This document shows, piece after piece, positions 18,613 through 33,600 of a stretch of 64,000 nt of DNA. The translations under genes were made by a program, and so were the position numbers. The DNA is from Tetranychus cinnabarinus (taxonomy: Eukaryota > Arthropoda > Arachnida > Trombidiformes > Tetranychidae), in contig WHVY01000001.1 of NCBI GenBank assembly GCA_022266195.1, forward strand, positions 12,834,001 through 12,898,000. Direction: 5' to 3'. Every line of letters starts with the position of its first letter. Position 1 is the first letter of the stretch. The notes beneath the pieces were generated by a model. The model was not told where the DNA came from. It did not search any database and saw nothing but the letters and a program-made list of their open reading frames with translations.

Positions 18613-21600
18613 TCAGCGTAACACAATAACATCAGGAGCTGATCGAGTTTCAATAAAACTTCTAGGTCGATTGGCAGTGTGATCACTTGATGAGCTCATT
18701 TCAATAACAGCTTCCGCCCTAAATCGGCCATGACGACTTGAAGATGAAGGCACTTTATCATCAGATTCATCTTCCGTATCCTCACCGTGAGATCCACCAC
18801 CACCGCCATCAAGGTTGGCATGGTGATGATGGTGTGGAGGACCCACAGAGGCGGATCTGTAATCTCCAGGATTTGGAGCTCGATGATGTGAAGATGAAAG
18901 AGAAAGAGAATCGTGATGATGACTCGGAAAACCGGGATGCTGAGCGCAATCAGGATGATGTTGAGTGGGGTGTGAAGGTGGAGGAGGATGTGAATGGTGA
19001 GCAAGATGATGATGGTGATGATGATTGTCCAAGGATACAATGGAAGATGATACACCAAGACCATGAGGAGGTGGCGGAGGTGGCGGAGAAGGTGTATCTA
19101 ATTTACTTGCATCCAAGGGAAGGGTTGTCGTTGACCGAGTATTTCGTGATCGAAGGTGAGATAAAGCTGGAGGCGGAGGGGGCGGTGGAATGGGCGACTC
19201 ACTGCCACTTCTAAGACCCGTGTCTGAATCTTGATGATAATAGGGACAATCGTTGGATAACACAGGATAACGGATAACATTTTCGGGTGGATATTTCTCT
19301 AAACCCCCGTGTAAACCATCTTCACCTCCACTCCCTAAATCATCAATTAATGATCCAGGATGATGATCACCACCGCCTGTTTTTCGATAATAACCACCAA
19401 CATCAGGTACATAACATCCATGTTCATCTTCTTCAGGGTTACTTGCATCCATAAGGTTAGCACTTGATTTAGTGTAATTTGAACGAATAAGCATACCCGT
19501 TGACCCTCCTCTGTCTCCACTACCAATAAGACTACCTCCTCCACCACCACCACCTCCTCCACCTCCACTTCCATCTGAGCCTCGTGGTGGTGGGTAGTCA
19601 AGAACCGGTTCCATTCGAGTCATGGTGATGGTTCGGTCAAGATCACGTTCAACTGAAGGTTCACGAGATCTTCTCAGTTTGTATTCCAACTCGCGTTGAC
19701 GGCGTTCTTGAATTTTGCCCCAACATGAAACAACAATTGAGGCACACATACCGATAACAAGGGCGAAAAACAATATTAAGATGATGATCATATGATTTGA
19801 ATCAAATGATGTCAAACTTTTTGAGTCTGATAGAGTTGAGGAAAAAGAAAAGAGTCGAATTAGTAATCAATTAAAACAATTAAGTTGAAAATCAATTAAA
19901 ATACAAGACAAGTCATGTTACCTTTTTCGCAGTCTGATTTATCCTCATCATATCGATATATGCAATTCGGATGACCGTCACATTTTAAGCTTATGTGTAT
20001 ACAAGTCCCATCATCACAATCGAATTCGGTTTTTGGATCACATTTAGCTGATTGATTAAGAAAAATGATAAAATAAAACAAAATAAGTAAACTCTGTTAA
20101 TATCAAGTGTCAATTGTATGAAAACAAACGTAATTCAAAATTAAAATATGTAAACTCAAAGAGTAAAATGACAAGCAAGACAAAATTACCAAGTTTACTT
20201 TTCCAAGTTGATTTTTTTCTCTTGCTCATTCTCTACTAATCATTATTTACAGTCAACTTAATTTCGTACAAGTATATATTCACCAGATATGAATATTCAG
20301 TTATTTTAAAAAGGTAAGCGAAAATATGTTCAATATAAGGTAAAAGTTTGCAAGTTTGATAATTCATTTTTTTTTCATCAGGCAACTCACAAACTCCAAT
20401 GCAATCTTTTTTAGATCATGTTTTTACACCTCATTTGATCAAGTAAACAGCTTGATTGATTGAAGTATCACAAATCACTTAAGGAAAGGTAAGAAGTTTA
20501 CTTTTAGAATAAAGGTAAAAAAAATAATCTATGTGTTAACATGCAAGCTATCCTTTTAATATACTCTCAGATGGAAAGAGAGAAAGACATCATTAATTAA
20601 TAACTAATTAAAAGGCTCATGAGGTGATCATTTTAATATGCAACTTTTTTTCCAGTTTGCTTTTTACTTTCACCAAAATCAATTTACCTGGATTTTTAGG
20701 TTCTCTAAAGGCTGTGAAGAGTATGGTGAAGGCAAATTTCAAGGCGCCAGGTTTGGCATGAAGTCGAATGTGTACTTTATTTGTTTCGGATTTATGAGGT
20801 TCTGTCGCAGTTCCACAGAATCTTTCTTTCCTGCTTGTCTCCAGAAGAGAGTTACCATAGATATCGATGTAGTTTAAATGACAATCATTTGGTTTCTCCA
20901 GCTTATAATCGGTGAAATTTAAGTACATCTGAAAAATAGAGAAAATAAAATGATAATCAATATATTTGAATAAAACAATTGAGCAAATACAATTTAAGAA
21001 ATGAAAATTATGAGTTATCAATTACTCAATAATCGAAGCTATAAATTGATAATGGTTCAATGAATTTTCACTAGCCCTTTCCACTCTTACCTTTCCACTT
21101 ACATCTCAAGAGTAAGCTACAGTTCAAGCCTCATTGAACCTTTACCATCATCATCACAATCATTATCATTATAACAATTTTTTCACTTCGATTCCAATAA
21201 TCATCAAAACATGCACCATCCACACTATCAGCTAAAACTTACGGAATTCTTTCAAAATTGAGTTAAATTCAAGAGAGGATTCAATTTTATTCTGCATTTG
21301 TTTCATTCTGTGAGAAAAAAATCAACCTCTGATGTACATATTTTTTAGTAAAGCTTCAAGAAAAGGTCTAATGTGTTTGAATTGCTAACTTTTACTATTT
21401 ATAATTTGTATGCATCCCTCTTCACCACCACCATCATCATCATCCTTTTCTTCTTCCCTGACTTTCTTCATCTTACCATGCTTTTTCCTTTTCTCTTCAT
21501 TTCTTTTTTTTCTAACAAAAAAAGTGAGAATGAAAAAAAGACCAAGAAGTTTAAATCCTGAACAAACCACCTCCCCTGCAGCCTCCATTGTAAATATGTG

Positions 21601-24600
21601 AAACATTATCAAAAGAAAGAGATTCTTCATGGCCTTTTCCTACTGTTCATTTCATTTTCTTTTTCGTCGTCCTCGTCCTCGTCTTCTTTTCTATGATAGT
21701 AAAAAGGAATTTCTTCCTATTTTTGTTCATTCATTCCCTTAACCTTTTCTCCATTTTTATCTTCCTCTCTTTTATTTGGCTCTCTCGTTTTCCTCTTGTC
21801 CTCTTCATCTTTTGATTCTCTTCAAAAATAATTGGCTTCAGAATAGTTAATATATGGTTGAGTTAAGTTGTAATAGAATGTCCATGTTTGATAGTATTTA
21901 TAGTAAACAGAAATTCTGTAGGCAAGAGAGGGAAATAGAGAGAGAGAGAAAATGAAAGAATCAGATGGAAAAGGCAAAAAGAAACATGGAAAAAGAGTTA
22001 AGACTGAGATTGAGTAAGAATAGCCAAAAGAGAGGAAGAATTGATTGACCATGGTCACCAAATAATCTTCTTTGTTGCAATAATCCCTTGTCTGTTATTT
22101 TATCACTATGTACGTAATACTGGTCTTTGGCCATCTTTACTCAACCCCTTCCTTATACTCCTGGTTCTTGGGTTTCTTTATCATCATTGCTATCTTTTTT
22201 CTCGTCTCTTTTTTTCATTAAGGAAGCCAATTGTTTTCCCAAAAACCATGTTGATGTTATCATTTTGTGTTTGTTGATTATTTGACCGGTTTGCAGAATC
22301 GAGTCATTTGCCTAAGGTTAATAATAACTCTGCAAGTACAGTAGTGAGTGACTGGAAATGAATGAAACCAATTGATGATTCGAAAGATGACGATCATGTT
22401 GATGGTGATGCTCTGCGGAGCTTATGGACAACACAATACCTTGAAAACAGCTCAAATGACTGACCATCAAATATAGAGCTTCGTTTAACCAATAATCAAC
22501 CAAGCTACTTTAGTTACAATGCTAACACCATCAATGTCATTATAATCACTATTTTAGCTCTTCTTAATAAAAAAACAGGATTCATCATCTTCAGATCTTA
22601 TCTTCTTTCCTCTTTTACCAAGCCAAACACTTTTTCCGTTTACACAATGCATCTTCCAGGTTTCTCAATGAAATCAATCTAATTGGTGTGAAGATATCTC
22701 TTTCAATGAGTTCAACAAGAAACCATTACCAACAAATTTATGAACCACGAGTCGCTTAACAAAAGTGAGTGAATTAAGAAAATGAAGACACCTTTTAAAA
22801 AAACTAGAATCTTTAGGAGAACGAGAAAAGAGAGAGATGAGAAAAGTATACTTGATCAATTCTTTGAGATGTAGCTATTGATTTGTCAGTCAAATTGTCA
22901 GGTATGAATGACATAATGGCTGTAATGAACGAGAAAAAAGCAATGCAGAAAGACAAGTTGGAAAAAATGTTTGCCTCGATGAAGCAGAAGTGGAAGAAAA
23001 CAAAGATAATAATGTACATCAGCTTTTTAGGCCCATTAGATTGTGACAAATGTCGGTAACGGTAGTATTGAGTCAATGAATTAACTAATAAACCATGCAA
23101 GTAAAAAGAGATGATATAACCAATATTACCTAATAGACAAAAACACATCAATATGAGTAAATAGATTGAGAGGTCAAGAAGTTGTAAAAATATGATAAAA
23201 TGCTGATTGAGATTACCTTTTTCTCTGGACTAACGGTGATGCTCCAAATACATTCCAACGGTACTTGGTATTCCTCAGAATATTTGATGACTTCATCGGA
23301 AATTCTTGTACCATTTATACGACCGCTTTCACCAGTTAAATTATGTTGACAAGCTATAAGAGATTAGGAAGCAAACAAAATTGAAAATAAAAATGTTAAT
23401 AAGGCTAGGAACAAAACTAATCATAAAAAAAGGGAAAAGCTATTGGAAACATGGCATTATACAGTATGTAATGCTGATCGCACATGTTTCTAATACATAT
23501 ATGTATATAAATTAATGAGCATAATCGATTAACTTACCTGGTGGAGGAGGGATAGTAGCTGGAGATGATGGTAATTAAAATAGCGATGAAAATAGGAAAA
23601 AAAAAGATACATTAATCACAATGCAAAATAATTGAAAAACCGTTGCCAAAAGGTTGTTTAGTTTGCCTTTTCAATTGGCTATCAAGAATCTCTTGGATTA
23701 AAACACTTTCCCTGTAATATTTTGCTGCTTTTTTACTTCACAGTAACCAGTTTAAATTGAGAAGCACAAACTTAATTAACAAAGTGTTAAATATTTGAAC
23801 AAATCTTATAATCAAATTGGCGAAACAGAAGAAAATCAAAAATAACAGACAAAGAGAAAGGCATTCAAACAAAGAAAAGGTATCGTCTGATTATTTCTTG
23901 GAATAAGGGACAAAATGATAATTACGTCTTGTATCTTTTTCTTGTATTGTTTTGTATTTACAGCCCAAAGTAATATGATTAATTTGAATTGAACAAAATT
24001 AATATCGTTGCCTATTAATTTAATAACAACTGACTTTACATAAAATGCCAATTAAACAATGTGAAACAATTAACCAGAAAAAGTGAAAGAGAAGGAAAAC
24101 CCAAATTTTGTCTACTGTTGAATTGGTTAACAGTAGCAAGTCATCATAGTATTAATAATAACCATAAACAAGCAGAGTGAATACCAAAACCCAATCTATT
24201 GCCAGTTAATTACTGGGAAAAAAGGGCTTCAAATTAAAGCTAATTGAAGTGCAAACTCAAATTGAACCTGCCAGAGTCTCATTAACTTTACAATTCTATT
24301 TTTTTTTACTTTTTTTCGTCAAAAGATCAATGTTACTGTTTTCAGAAGATGGCTTTGCTGATGATGAAGCTGATGATTCTGATGTCTCTGATTTTGATGA
24401 TTATGTTGTTAATACAACAACAACTACTACTGATAATCATAAATAATGGCAAAGGGCCAATCTTGGATGAAACCAGGCACAAACAAAATACAAACAGTTT
24501 CATGGTAAGTCTTTTTTGGCAACTTTTTTTGTCACAATTATTTTATTATAAACAAAGCTTTAAGTTTACATCCATTTATATACATATAAATACCTTATTT

Positions 24601-27600
24601 ATCATGATACTGGAAAGAAAGGAGGTTAACATTGGGAAGGAGAAGAAAAAAAATCAATAAAAGCATTGAAAAAGGTTATCATTTAATGTGGTTCTGAGGA
24701 TGAAAAAGAGTTGGTTGACAAGCAAAAGGGTAACAAGCCTATTAGGTTTGGGTTCAGCAACAATTGATGTTTACAGGATGCCAATAATGACTTTTACATA
24801 GAGATTCAGTGTAAACAAGTCATTGTGATTGTGTAAAAAACTCCAGATAAACTGAAGATCAGGAAAGGTAAGTAACAATTGTTTAATATTAAACATTATT
24901 ATTATCAACTCAACTGCTTCATTAACTTATACCATTCAAATGCAGTTTGTAAGTTAACCTAAAAATATGTTTCAACAGTTAAGCATTTTTAATTTAACCA
25001 TTTCCATCACAATTCAATACAGTGAACGATAACAGTAACATTTGGACAATCAAGATACAAAAATGAAATGAAACTGGCCAATAAATGAAAGAAGAACCAA
25101 AAAAAAACAAAAATTAAAATCAAAACAAACCAAAATTGGGTGCAAAAATCAATCCAGAATTGCGTTGGTTCACCTCAAATTGAACATTTACATTTAAACT
25201 CTTCAGATGAAACACTGGTCAATAAGTATTGCAACTAATAAATTAAACAATATAATAAAATGTAAACTGCAAAATTAAATTACAATAAAATGAGATTAAA
25301 ATGAAATCTTTGAAAACCAAACGGTTAAATCGATCAGATGTTTTCCCCTGACGGCCATTAGACGCAAAAAAACTGGTTCAATGAAGTTGATGAAAATGAA
25401 AAGACTTGACGAGAAGATTGAAAAAAGATAATTTCAAATATGAAAACCTAGACTTGAAATGAAACCTAAATCTGGTCAATTTAAGTAAACAATTATAAAG
25501 AACCAGATTTTTCCTGGTTTTATCCGAAAAACTGGTTTCTTGGATGTTTATTTGACTCTTTTGAAAAGGCAAAGATTGGCAATTTAAATGAATAACAATT
25601 TACTTACTTGCTTGATTTAAGAAGGTATAAACTCCTCTAAAACCTTCATATTCAATACTTTCATCTGATTTAAACCTTAACCAGAGATAATTATGAGTTG
25701 ATTGAATCTCATGAGGAAAATTGTGTCCACACAGAACTGAAAGTATATCTGAATAGCCATATTTTCCGTTTCGTATTTCAAGTCTATCATATTCACAATT
25801 GGGTGAAGCTTCCATGGCAAAGCGATCACGAAATTCAATTTTAATATATTGTCCGTAAGGAGCTGTAAATGAACATTAAAAAAAACAAACCAGAAAATTA
25901 GCATTTTTTGTCTTCTTTTCTCATTAAATTGTCTTCCAACTCATTGACAAGTTGAGTTTTAAAATTAAATGACAATTGACTTTCATTATTTTGTAATTAA
26001 TTTGTTTAACTCACTTGATAACCATTGAATAAAACAATGAAAATCAACTTAACAATGTTCATCATTACAAAGGTTTGATTGCGTGTTAAAACCCTTTTCA
26101 CTTTCAATCTAAATGTTTGATTTAACAATTAATAGGATTGATTATTGCATTTTTGTTACTTCCCAGTAAACATTATAAAAAGCTTTATCAAGCTCAACAA
26201 TTAAATGAACCGCCAATAATTGTGTTCACTGAATTAAACACCAAACATAAGAGACTAATGTTGACAAAATATTAACAATTTATGATTAAAATGCGGCTAA
26301 AATTGAAATTCCCTTCAAACCTAAATTTTGTTGCCAATGTTAACATGGACAAGTTGACCTTTACCATTGTTGATTAAATTTCACCTTTTAATGTTTACCC
26401 ATTTTCAATGGAGTTCATCATCAAATTAAAATGAAAGGTTAAATGATTAAGTTAACAATTTAAATGTGAAATATATTTTTGGGACAAAAGATTACTGAAT
26501 CAATAGGCTTTTGAAGGAGTGAAACAAAATACAAAAACATTTGGATTACAAATGAATAAAAGATTGAACAAAAAATTAATAACAATAATGAAAGCAAATT
26601 GAAAGGTTAAAGTTGGAATCATTTTAAAGTTCAAATCAATGTCCATTTGATGGGACAAAATGATGGAGAAGAGGGGACAAAAAGTTTCAAATTCTGGTGA
26701 CTAATCCATCGATATTGCAAGTTATCAATAATGGTTAATCAGGTTAGAAGGTTGACGAAACAATTTTCCTGTTTTTCAGACTTGCTTAGGTTTGTTGGTA
26801 AGTTGTATTAATCATGAGCAACAATGGCAGTAGGAATCATGGAGGATAATCATGAAAGTATTAATAATGGTAAACACAGGGTGAACAGGAAGAGAGGAAA
26901 AAAAAGACTGAATTGAAATTTGATATTCTGTCGTTAACTTGTTTTCACTTGTTCATTATTTTACACTTGGTTAAACAATAATTGTTCAGTTGTACGCCAA
27001 GATAAGGTTGTAAATTTCAACTCGGACTTCTCATGTTGTATTACATGCTTTAATTGATTTTATGCTGATAAGGAAAGCAGTTTAATATTAATCAGTTTTG
27101 TGACCATTTCTGGTTTACCTGAAACTGGTTGTGCAGTTGAAAAATAATAAGCATAAATTTGATGAAAAGTGAACAAAAAAAAAAGGTTTACCCAAATGTT
27201 TCTGACTAGCCAAAGATATTGAGATTGTCCATAAGTTTACATCAGGTTGATGAGGTCAAGTTGCTCAAGTTTAGCTCATATAATTGGGTTATTTCAATTA
27301 TTGTGACAACAAATAGTCGAGACAATTTCATTGATTCACTCCAATCATTGTGATAACTAAAGTTGAATCCAATAGATATTTTCAACTTGACAGTTAACCA
27401 TCATTTTACATTATTATTGATTCAAAAGATGAAACTTGAGATATTCATTAAAGGAAAAGGTTACTTGAATGATTAAAACCTTCAAACTCAATTTCAAAAG
27501 CTACTAAAAACATTTTTTGGTTATTTGGGTTATCATATAAAAGGTGAAAACCCAAAATGAAACAATGAAAAATTGATGTCAATTTAGCGATGATTTTGGT

Positions 27601-30600
27601 GTTGAAAATTCCATCTGATGGTTCCATTGAACCAGGTTTGTATCGATTAATATATTCTGTTTACCAACATTTCAGGTGTTGTTTATGATTGATTAATGGC
27701 ACTCTAGTAAAACACTAATCCAATACAGTTGTTGGTTTTTAATTGTAATCATCTTAACTATTGTAAGTTGTTTACATTGGATAGCATTTTATTAGGACTA
27801 TTTAACAGATTGAAGACAATGTTTATTATTGGTTAGTGATTTGGGTTTTCATTCGGTAAACAAACCAAAAACTTGTTCGACTAAACATTAGACATTTTGG
27901 GTTAGAAGAAGAGGAAAAAAATGAGAATGATTAAGATGAAAGGAAATGTACTTGATGATGATAATGATGGTTTTCACAATAATCATCATTATCATGATGA
28001 AAAGCCGAAAGTGTAACCATGTTTTGGTTTGAAGCTTAAATATAATTTTACTTGTTCACCTCTTATGGGTCAACTCTTGAAGTAAATTGTTCACAATTTG
28101 AAGGAAATAAATGGTTGAAATTTGGTTGAAGGATCCACTTGAAAATAATCATCTCTATATCATCAATACAAATCCATTGTTAACCTTTTGTTATTATTAT
28201 TATAATTATCGCCTAAACTATCAACTCAATTGTCAGTTAAACATTTTCGCTCTTCCAATTGATTCACAATTAATTGAAGCAACATTGCCAATTTGACAGT
28301 TCAACTCTATCCCTAAGCTCAATCCCAATCTCAAGTGCAGATAAATGTTGCTTTTATAATATTAATTAATTTTATCCCCAATCTAAATAACTATTCAGTG
28401 TTTCTGGTCTTTTTTTGGGTAACAAAACATTAGCATTGATTGTTGATGCCAGTGGTTACAGGATGAGCGTCTTCACTTGAAGCCCATTATCAATGTAAAC
28501 AATCAATTGACTGGTATTGAGTTTTGTTTCAAAAGTGAACAACATTTGAAACTTTACTGTTGTTTGCCTTTGTGTCAAGTCGACATTGAAAGTCAACGTT
28601 TATGACATTTTGTCAGCAACAATCTTCAAGATAAGATTCACTCCAAGATTCACTCCAAGATTCCCTGCAAGATTTACTCCAAGATTTACTCCAAAGAATG
28701 TTGATCATTTTTGTTGATCATGTTCATCTTTTCTGGTTGACAGGCAAAAATGGCAACACAACAAAATGATTTTAATAAACAACTGATCACAAGAAGAAAC
28801 AAAAAAGCAAACAAAAATGTGATTAACAGGAAAAATCTTGAACACAATTTTTCTGGTTAGTTTTAATGGGTGATAATAAAGGTAAGCAATTGATTGATGA
28901 AAAGGGAAAGATGAATATTAGTTTACATTGAATCGTTAATGAAAAGGTAAACTGAGATGTTTTCTGATTGCTGTTATTACGATGGGAATGATGATAATTT
29001 GCTGGTTGAGTGGATGATTGGTGATTAATTTGGAAAGTTAGTGAAAATATTGATTATCTTTAGGAAGAGATTGGTTTGGTTGTGAAGATGAGGATGAGCA
29101 AAGATGATGGAACAATGTGACCTGTCATTGAGGAAGCAAATTAAATGGACCAAGAAATGAGACATGATATCAAGTTGAATGGTGCTAATCCTCATCTTCA
29201 TCACCCTAACCCTATCATCTGGATTCACTCCCAGTGAATGGCTTTAAATCAATTCTGTTAATCAACTGTGCCTTCCAAATGTTGTTCAATGAGACAAGAA
29301 AATCTGGAAGAGAGAATCAGGAAGGCATGATGCTGATGATTATCATTCCTGTGATCATCATCATGAAGATGCTTCAAGAGCTGATCAATGATCAACCTTG
29401 AGGGTGTTTCAGTTGCCGTGAAAGGCTGATAAACAATTTAATGGAAACAAAATGAGAGGGAAAAGTCAAACATTATCTTCATGATAATCATTGTGAAGAA
29501 GAGATGAGGAAAAAAGGTTCCATGAAGCTTGTCATGGCAAAAATGTTGATGAACATCAAGTTAATCGTGTGGCAATGGAATTTTGCAATTAGATTCGAGT
29601 AAAAGTTAACCGATTGCAATCATTTTCAATTTACAACTGATAATGACAACTTTCAATGTAATAGTTAATTTGCCTCTTTCAACCCACTTGCTTTTCCTAC
29701 CAATTCATTTCAATTTTAACAACAATTTGTTATTCAATCATTGTCAATATCGACTTTGAAACCTTTTTCATTTTAAAACTGACAAATAAAAGTAAATGAG
29801 AAAACTTATGTTTCAATTTTTTCGTCAATTTACTTGGACTTAAGTTAAGGGCTCTTTTAGTTTCAAGATTAAATCAACTTTAATGTTCCATCATCAATTG
29901 TGAGTCAACATTTATCTGATATTTGATCTTTTTTGCTCAATTTTCTGTGCAATCCATTTTTCAAAATGATCACCAAAAGTTCAACGAATGTAATAATTAT
30001 TTTGTGGCTTTCGTCAATGGTCTTATCTGGTTTCACCTTTATCGATATTGTAAAGTCAGTCAATTCGATCTGTAGATCCGATCGAAATATGAAGAATCTT
30101 ATTGATATTGTTTCAGGATAAATGCACGGATAATAATGCAAAATAAGGCGAACTATTTTAAACTGTGATTTCAATTCTGAAAAGAGACAAATAAAACTCC
30201 AAACTTGATCAATTTTCATTTGGTGTAATATCTTTCCATTCATAATGATATCTAAAAGCTCTGATGAGCCTCTAAAGAATTTGCAACTCCTTTTCGTTCT
30301 GAAACAATCTATTTGTAAAATACTTTCCTTGATTGAAACGCAAATTTTGACCCGTAAACAAAGGTTAAGTTAGCATAAAATTGAACAGCACAAAGAGCCC
30401 ATTCAAGCTTCACCAGTAAATGCAAATAAGATTCATCATTTTTGATTATATTTTTCACCTAAAGCTAGCATTGAAGCCGGTTGGATCTCTAATTGATCTC
30501 AACTAGATTTAAAGGCAATCGAAGGTTATTTTCAGGTCTTTATATCAAATTTAGCAAAGAAAAGATTTCAACAATATCCCAATAAGAAATGCTAAATTCC

Positions 30601-33600
30601 GTTTCTAAAACGAAGCCTAACTCTTGTCAACATAGAAAAGTCTCACCAAATTTGATTTCTCCAAGTTTTCCATTCGAAATGTAATTTTATCATTCCAAGC
30701 CTTTCAATCCTTGAAAACACTAATAATAAGTTATTTTAAAATTTTAAAATGAAAGATGAAACCAGATTTTACACTAAATATTAACTCAACTTCGTCACTA
30801 AAAATATCTCATTCAACAAGAAACACTCTTATTCTTATTCAACTTAAAATTCATTTTCCCAACGATTTCATCGGGCAAACAAACTTCTCTAGTAATGAAT
30901 CGAGTTGATGAAACTGTTCCATTAATCGAATCGGAAAAGTGAAGATAAAGGTTGCAATTGAATACTAATTTTTTGCTTTATACACTTTCATAAGTTAGTT
31001 AACTGTCAATGATACAAATAATAATCTTATACTTCGCTTTGTGTTTTGTTTAGTGTTTTTTGTTCCTGTTTTCGTATCAAAACTAACTTCACTTTTTGTA
31101 TTGTATATTAACAGAATAAAAAAGCTTCTCTCAGCAAAAGTCTACTTACGATGATAATAATGATCATCTAGTTAATCATCAACTTGATCATCATTATCAT
31201 CATGCAAGTGTAAAGGATAAACTAATAATAATAATAATAATAATAATAGAAGCGAAGAGATGAAAAAAAAGAAGAGAAAAAATGTTCATCCTGATTATTA
31301 TCTTTAATTCAATTGCTCATACTCACAATCAATCATCGCAAGTTGATTTACTCCAAGCTTAAGCCAACAATGATAATCAAGTTTGCATATTGTTGTCTAC
31401 ATATTGTTTGTAATTGCAATTGTAATACAATGGTTTAAGGTTAGCTTTTTGATTGTGATCAGTTGAATATGAGACAAAAATTCAATTAGCAAGGGTTAAT
31501 TGTGTTACCTTGTAATCATAATTTCTGTGTGTTTCTGTTCCAACAATTGAATCAACAATCATTGAGTAAACAGAAAAGGTGAACAAATTTTAATTCTCGT
31601 CTTTTCTCATTGCACTTTCAATTGCATTTCGTGAACATTTCAAATGCGATTTATGTTCACTCGCTGGTAACATTTACTGTTACAATAACATTTCAAATGG
31701 AATCCATATTCACTGAGTTGGAATTTTTGCTTCTCTCGAACAAAAGCAAACTTTTATCTAACAGTCAATTTTCAGTTTAAATATAATAAAGGAAAGGTAC
31801 AAAAAGGAAAAAGTTTATCCAATTGTTAACTTGAAACAATTTAAAAGTCAAAAATAGCTAAACAATTGGTTTTTCTGCTTGCGGATTGTTGAACATTGTT
31901 AAGATGTTTCCACCTTTGTATTTCATTGATTTACAATGGAAATGTCAATTTACTCAAGTTAATTGGAAAAAATTAAAGGTTAATTGAAACTTACCTTCTA
32001 TTTTGAGTATACAATCAGTTTGATTTGGATAGTTGTTGGGATAATTTGGAGAGTAAAATTCACCTTTTGTTTTATCACCGACTGAAAAATTATAACAGGC
32101 CTCATAATCTGTGTTGATTGCGGTTAATTTTTGAGATATTGTTTCTTTAGCTGAAACTGTAAAGGATAAAATAACATTTCAATTAGTTGGAACAATCAAG
32201 AGTCATTTAAGCAAAAATTTAATCTCATTTGTTCAGTTGTAAGTCGAAAATAATTGGATCAAAATTTAAGTTATTGAATGTTTCCAGTTATTGAATTAGT
32301 TGCTCTTAAAAATCGCTTTTACATACTGATTTTAACGGATTGCTTTATTCATCAGAAGTGGATTTAAAAGATACTTGAATAAGTCTTAGTTTAGTTTGAC
32401 CTGAGACTATGTTTAAAGTTAATAGCGAATATTACGAGTGATTAGTAAATCTTTTCGCTTTCGGTATAAATTTTCATTCATTAGTGGATGTCAAACAGTA
32501 AGAAAGTCTCAAATTATTCAATAATGAACTGAAAACCTTTTCTTAAACAAATAACTCTACATTTCAGGCTCATTTCTGTACCAATAGACATGCTACTAGT
32601 CAAGAGCTCATCGTTGGAAGTGTAAAAGGCAAAATAAACAAGAACGTTCATCGAAATGTAACAAAAGTAGGTTCTAGTCTATGCATAGACGATACTTCGA
32701 AACTCTTTGCACTGGTTAGATCAAGATTGTCTCTTTATTTATCATTCGGACCAAAGATGCTTGAGCATTAACAAACCTAACTCAACCAAATCTAAGAGAA
32801 AATAATTCCAAATTCAAGACAGTAAAACGTCTGTTTGCAAATTAAGTTTCAATTCACTTCAGCATTCTATTTTCGACTGAATATTAGTTCAAACTAACTA
32901 CGAATCGCACAAATTACAAGATTTATATGAATGACTAGCTACAAGATCAAACATAGAACGTTATTAAATGCTGAAACAACTCGATAGAAACTTGACAATC
33001 AGACAATTTGGTAAACTTCGTCAAATGATTGCTGCGTTCTTTGGTTTGTGCCAAAATGGCCACAAAATTGATACAAGTCTTTGCACATGATTATGAAATT
33101 CAAATGAAATGAAATGCAAACAATTAAACTGTCAACAATCAATTGACGTTTTATTTCAATCGTAATGTTTAAAATTTGAAGCACAAACGAAAAAAAGCTT
33201 TTCACTTTCAAAAGATTGAGTTTATTGGCAATAATATCATTGAACTGTAAAGTAACTGAATGATATCAACATCTTTTCATCATCATTTCTATCATCTTTA
33301 TCCTTACAGTTTTTTTTAAAACTCATCTTCTTCAGAATCAAAAGGGAAGGCAAGCAAAAAGGTTGAGGAGAAAAAAATATTCAAAGATTCAGTGGCAAGA
33401 GAAAAAAACAAAGATGATAATGATGATGATTAGGATTGATAAACAGAATCGTTCTCGTATGAAGCTGATGACAGGTTAAGTGAAGCGAACAAAGTTGAGA
33501 AATCGTTCATCGAAGAGGAGAAAAGAAGAAGAAGAAGAAAAAAGAGTTTTGCCGATGAAAATGATGGAAAAGTGTTGATGAAGAAGAAAGAAAAATTGAG

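Larger units (their letters stand above)
25863..31994. other. neto intron splitting CUB1
   Basis: About 6.1 kb. Contains a 12-bp tandem repeat (28633-28692), one copy of the TTCACTCCCAG motif (29224), a region open on both strands near 29900-30250, and an ATA microsatellite (31223). Otherwise featureless AT-rich sequence. Confidence 0.55.

Noticed and set aside
18696..19601. Other long frames on both strands over the neto tail exon
   Set aside because: They are shadows of the GC-rich, triplet-repeat coding exon in the wrong frames.
24249..24660. Plus-strand acidic frames rich in Asp and Met/Leu
   Set aside because: They are translations of a GAT-rich triplet tract inside a neto intron, without splice or homology support.
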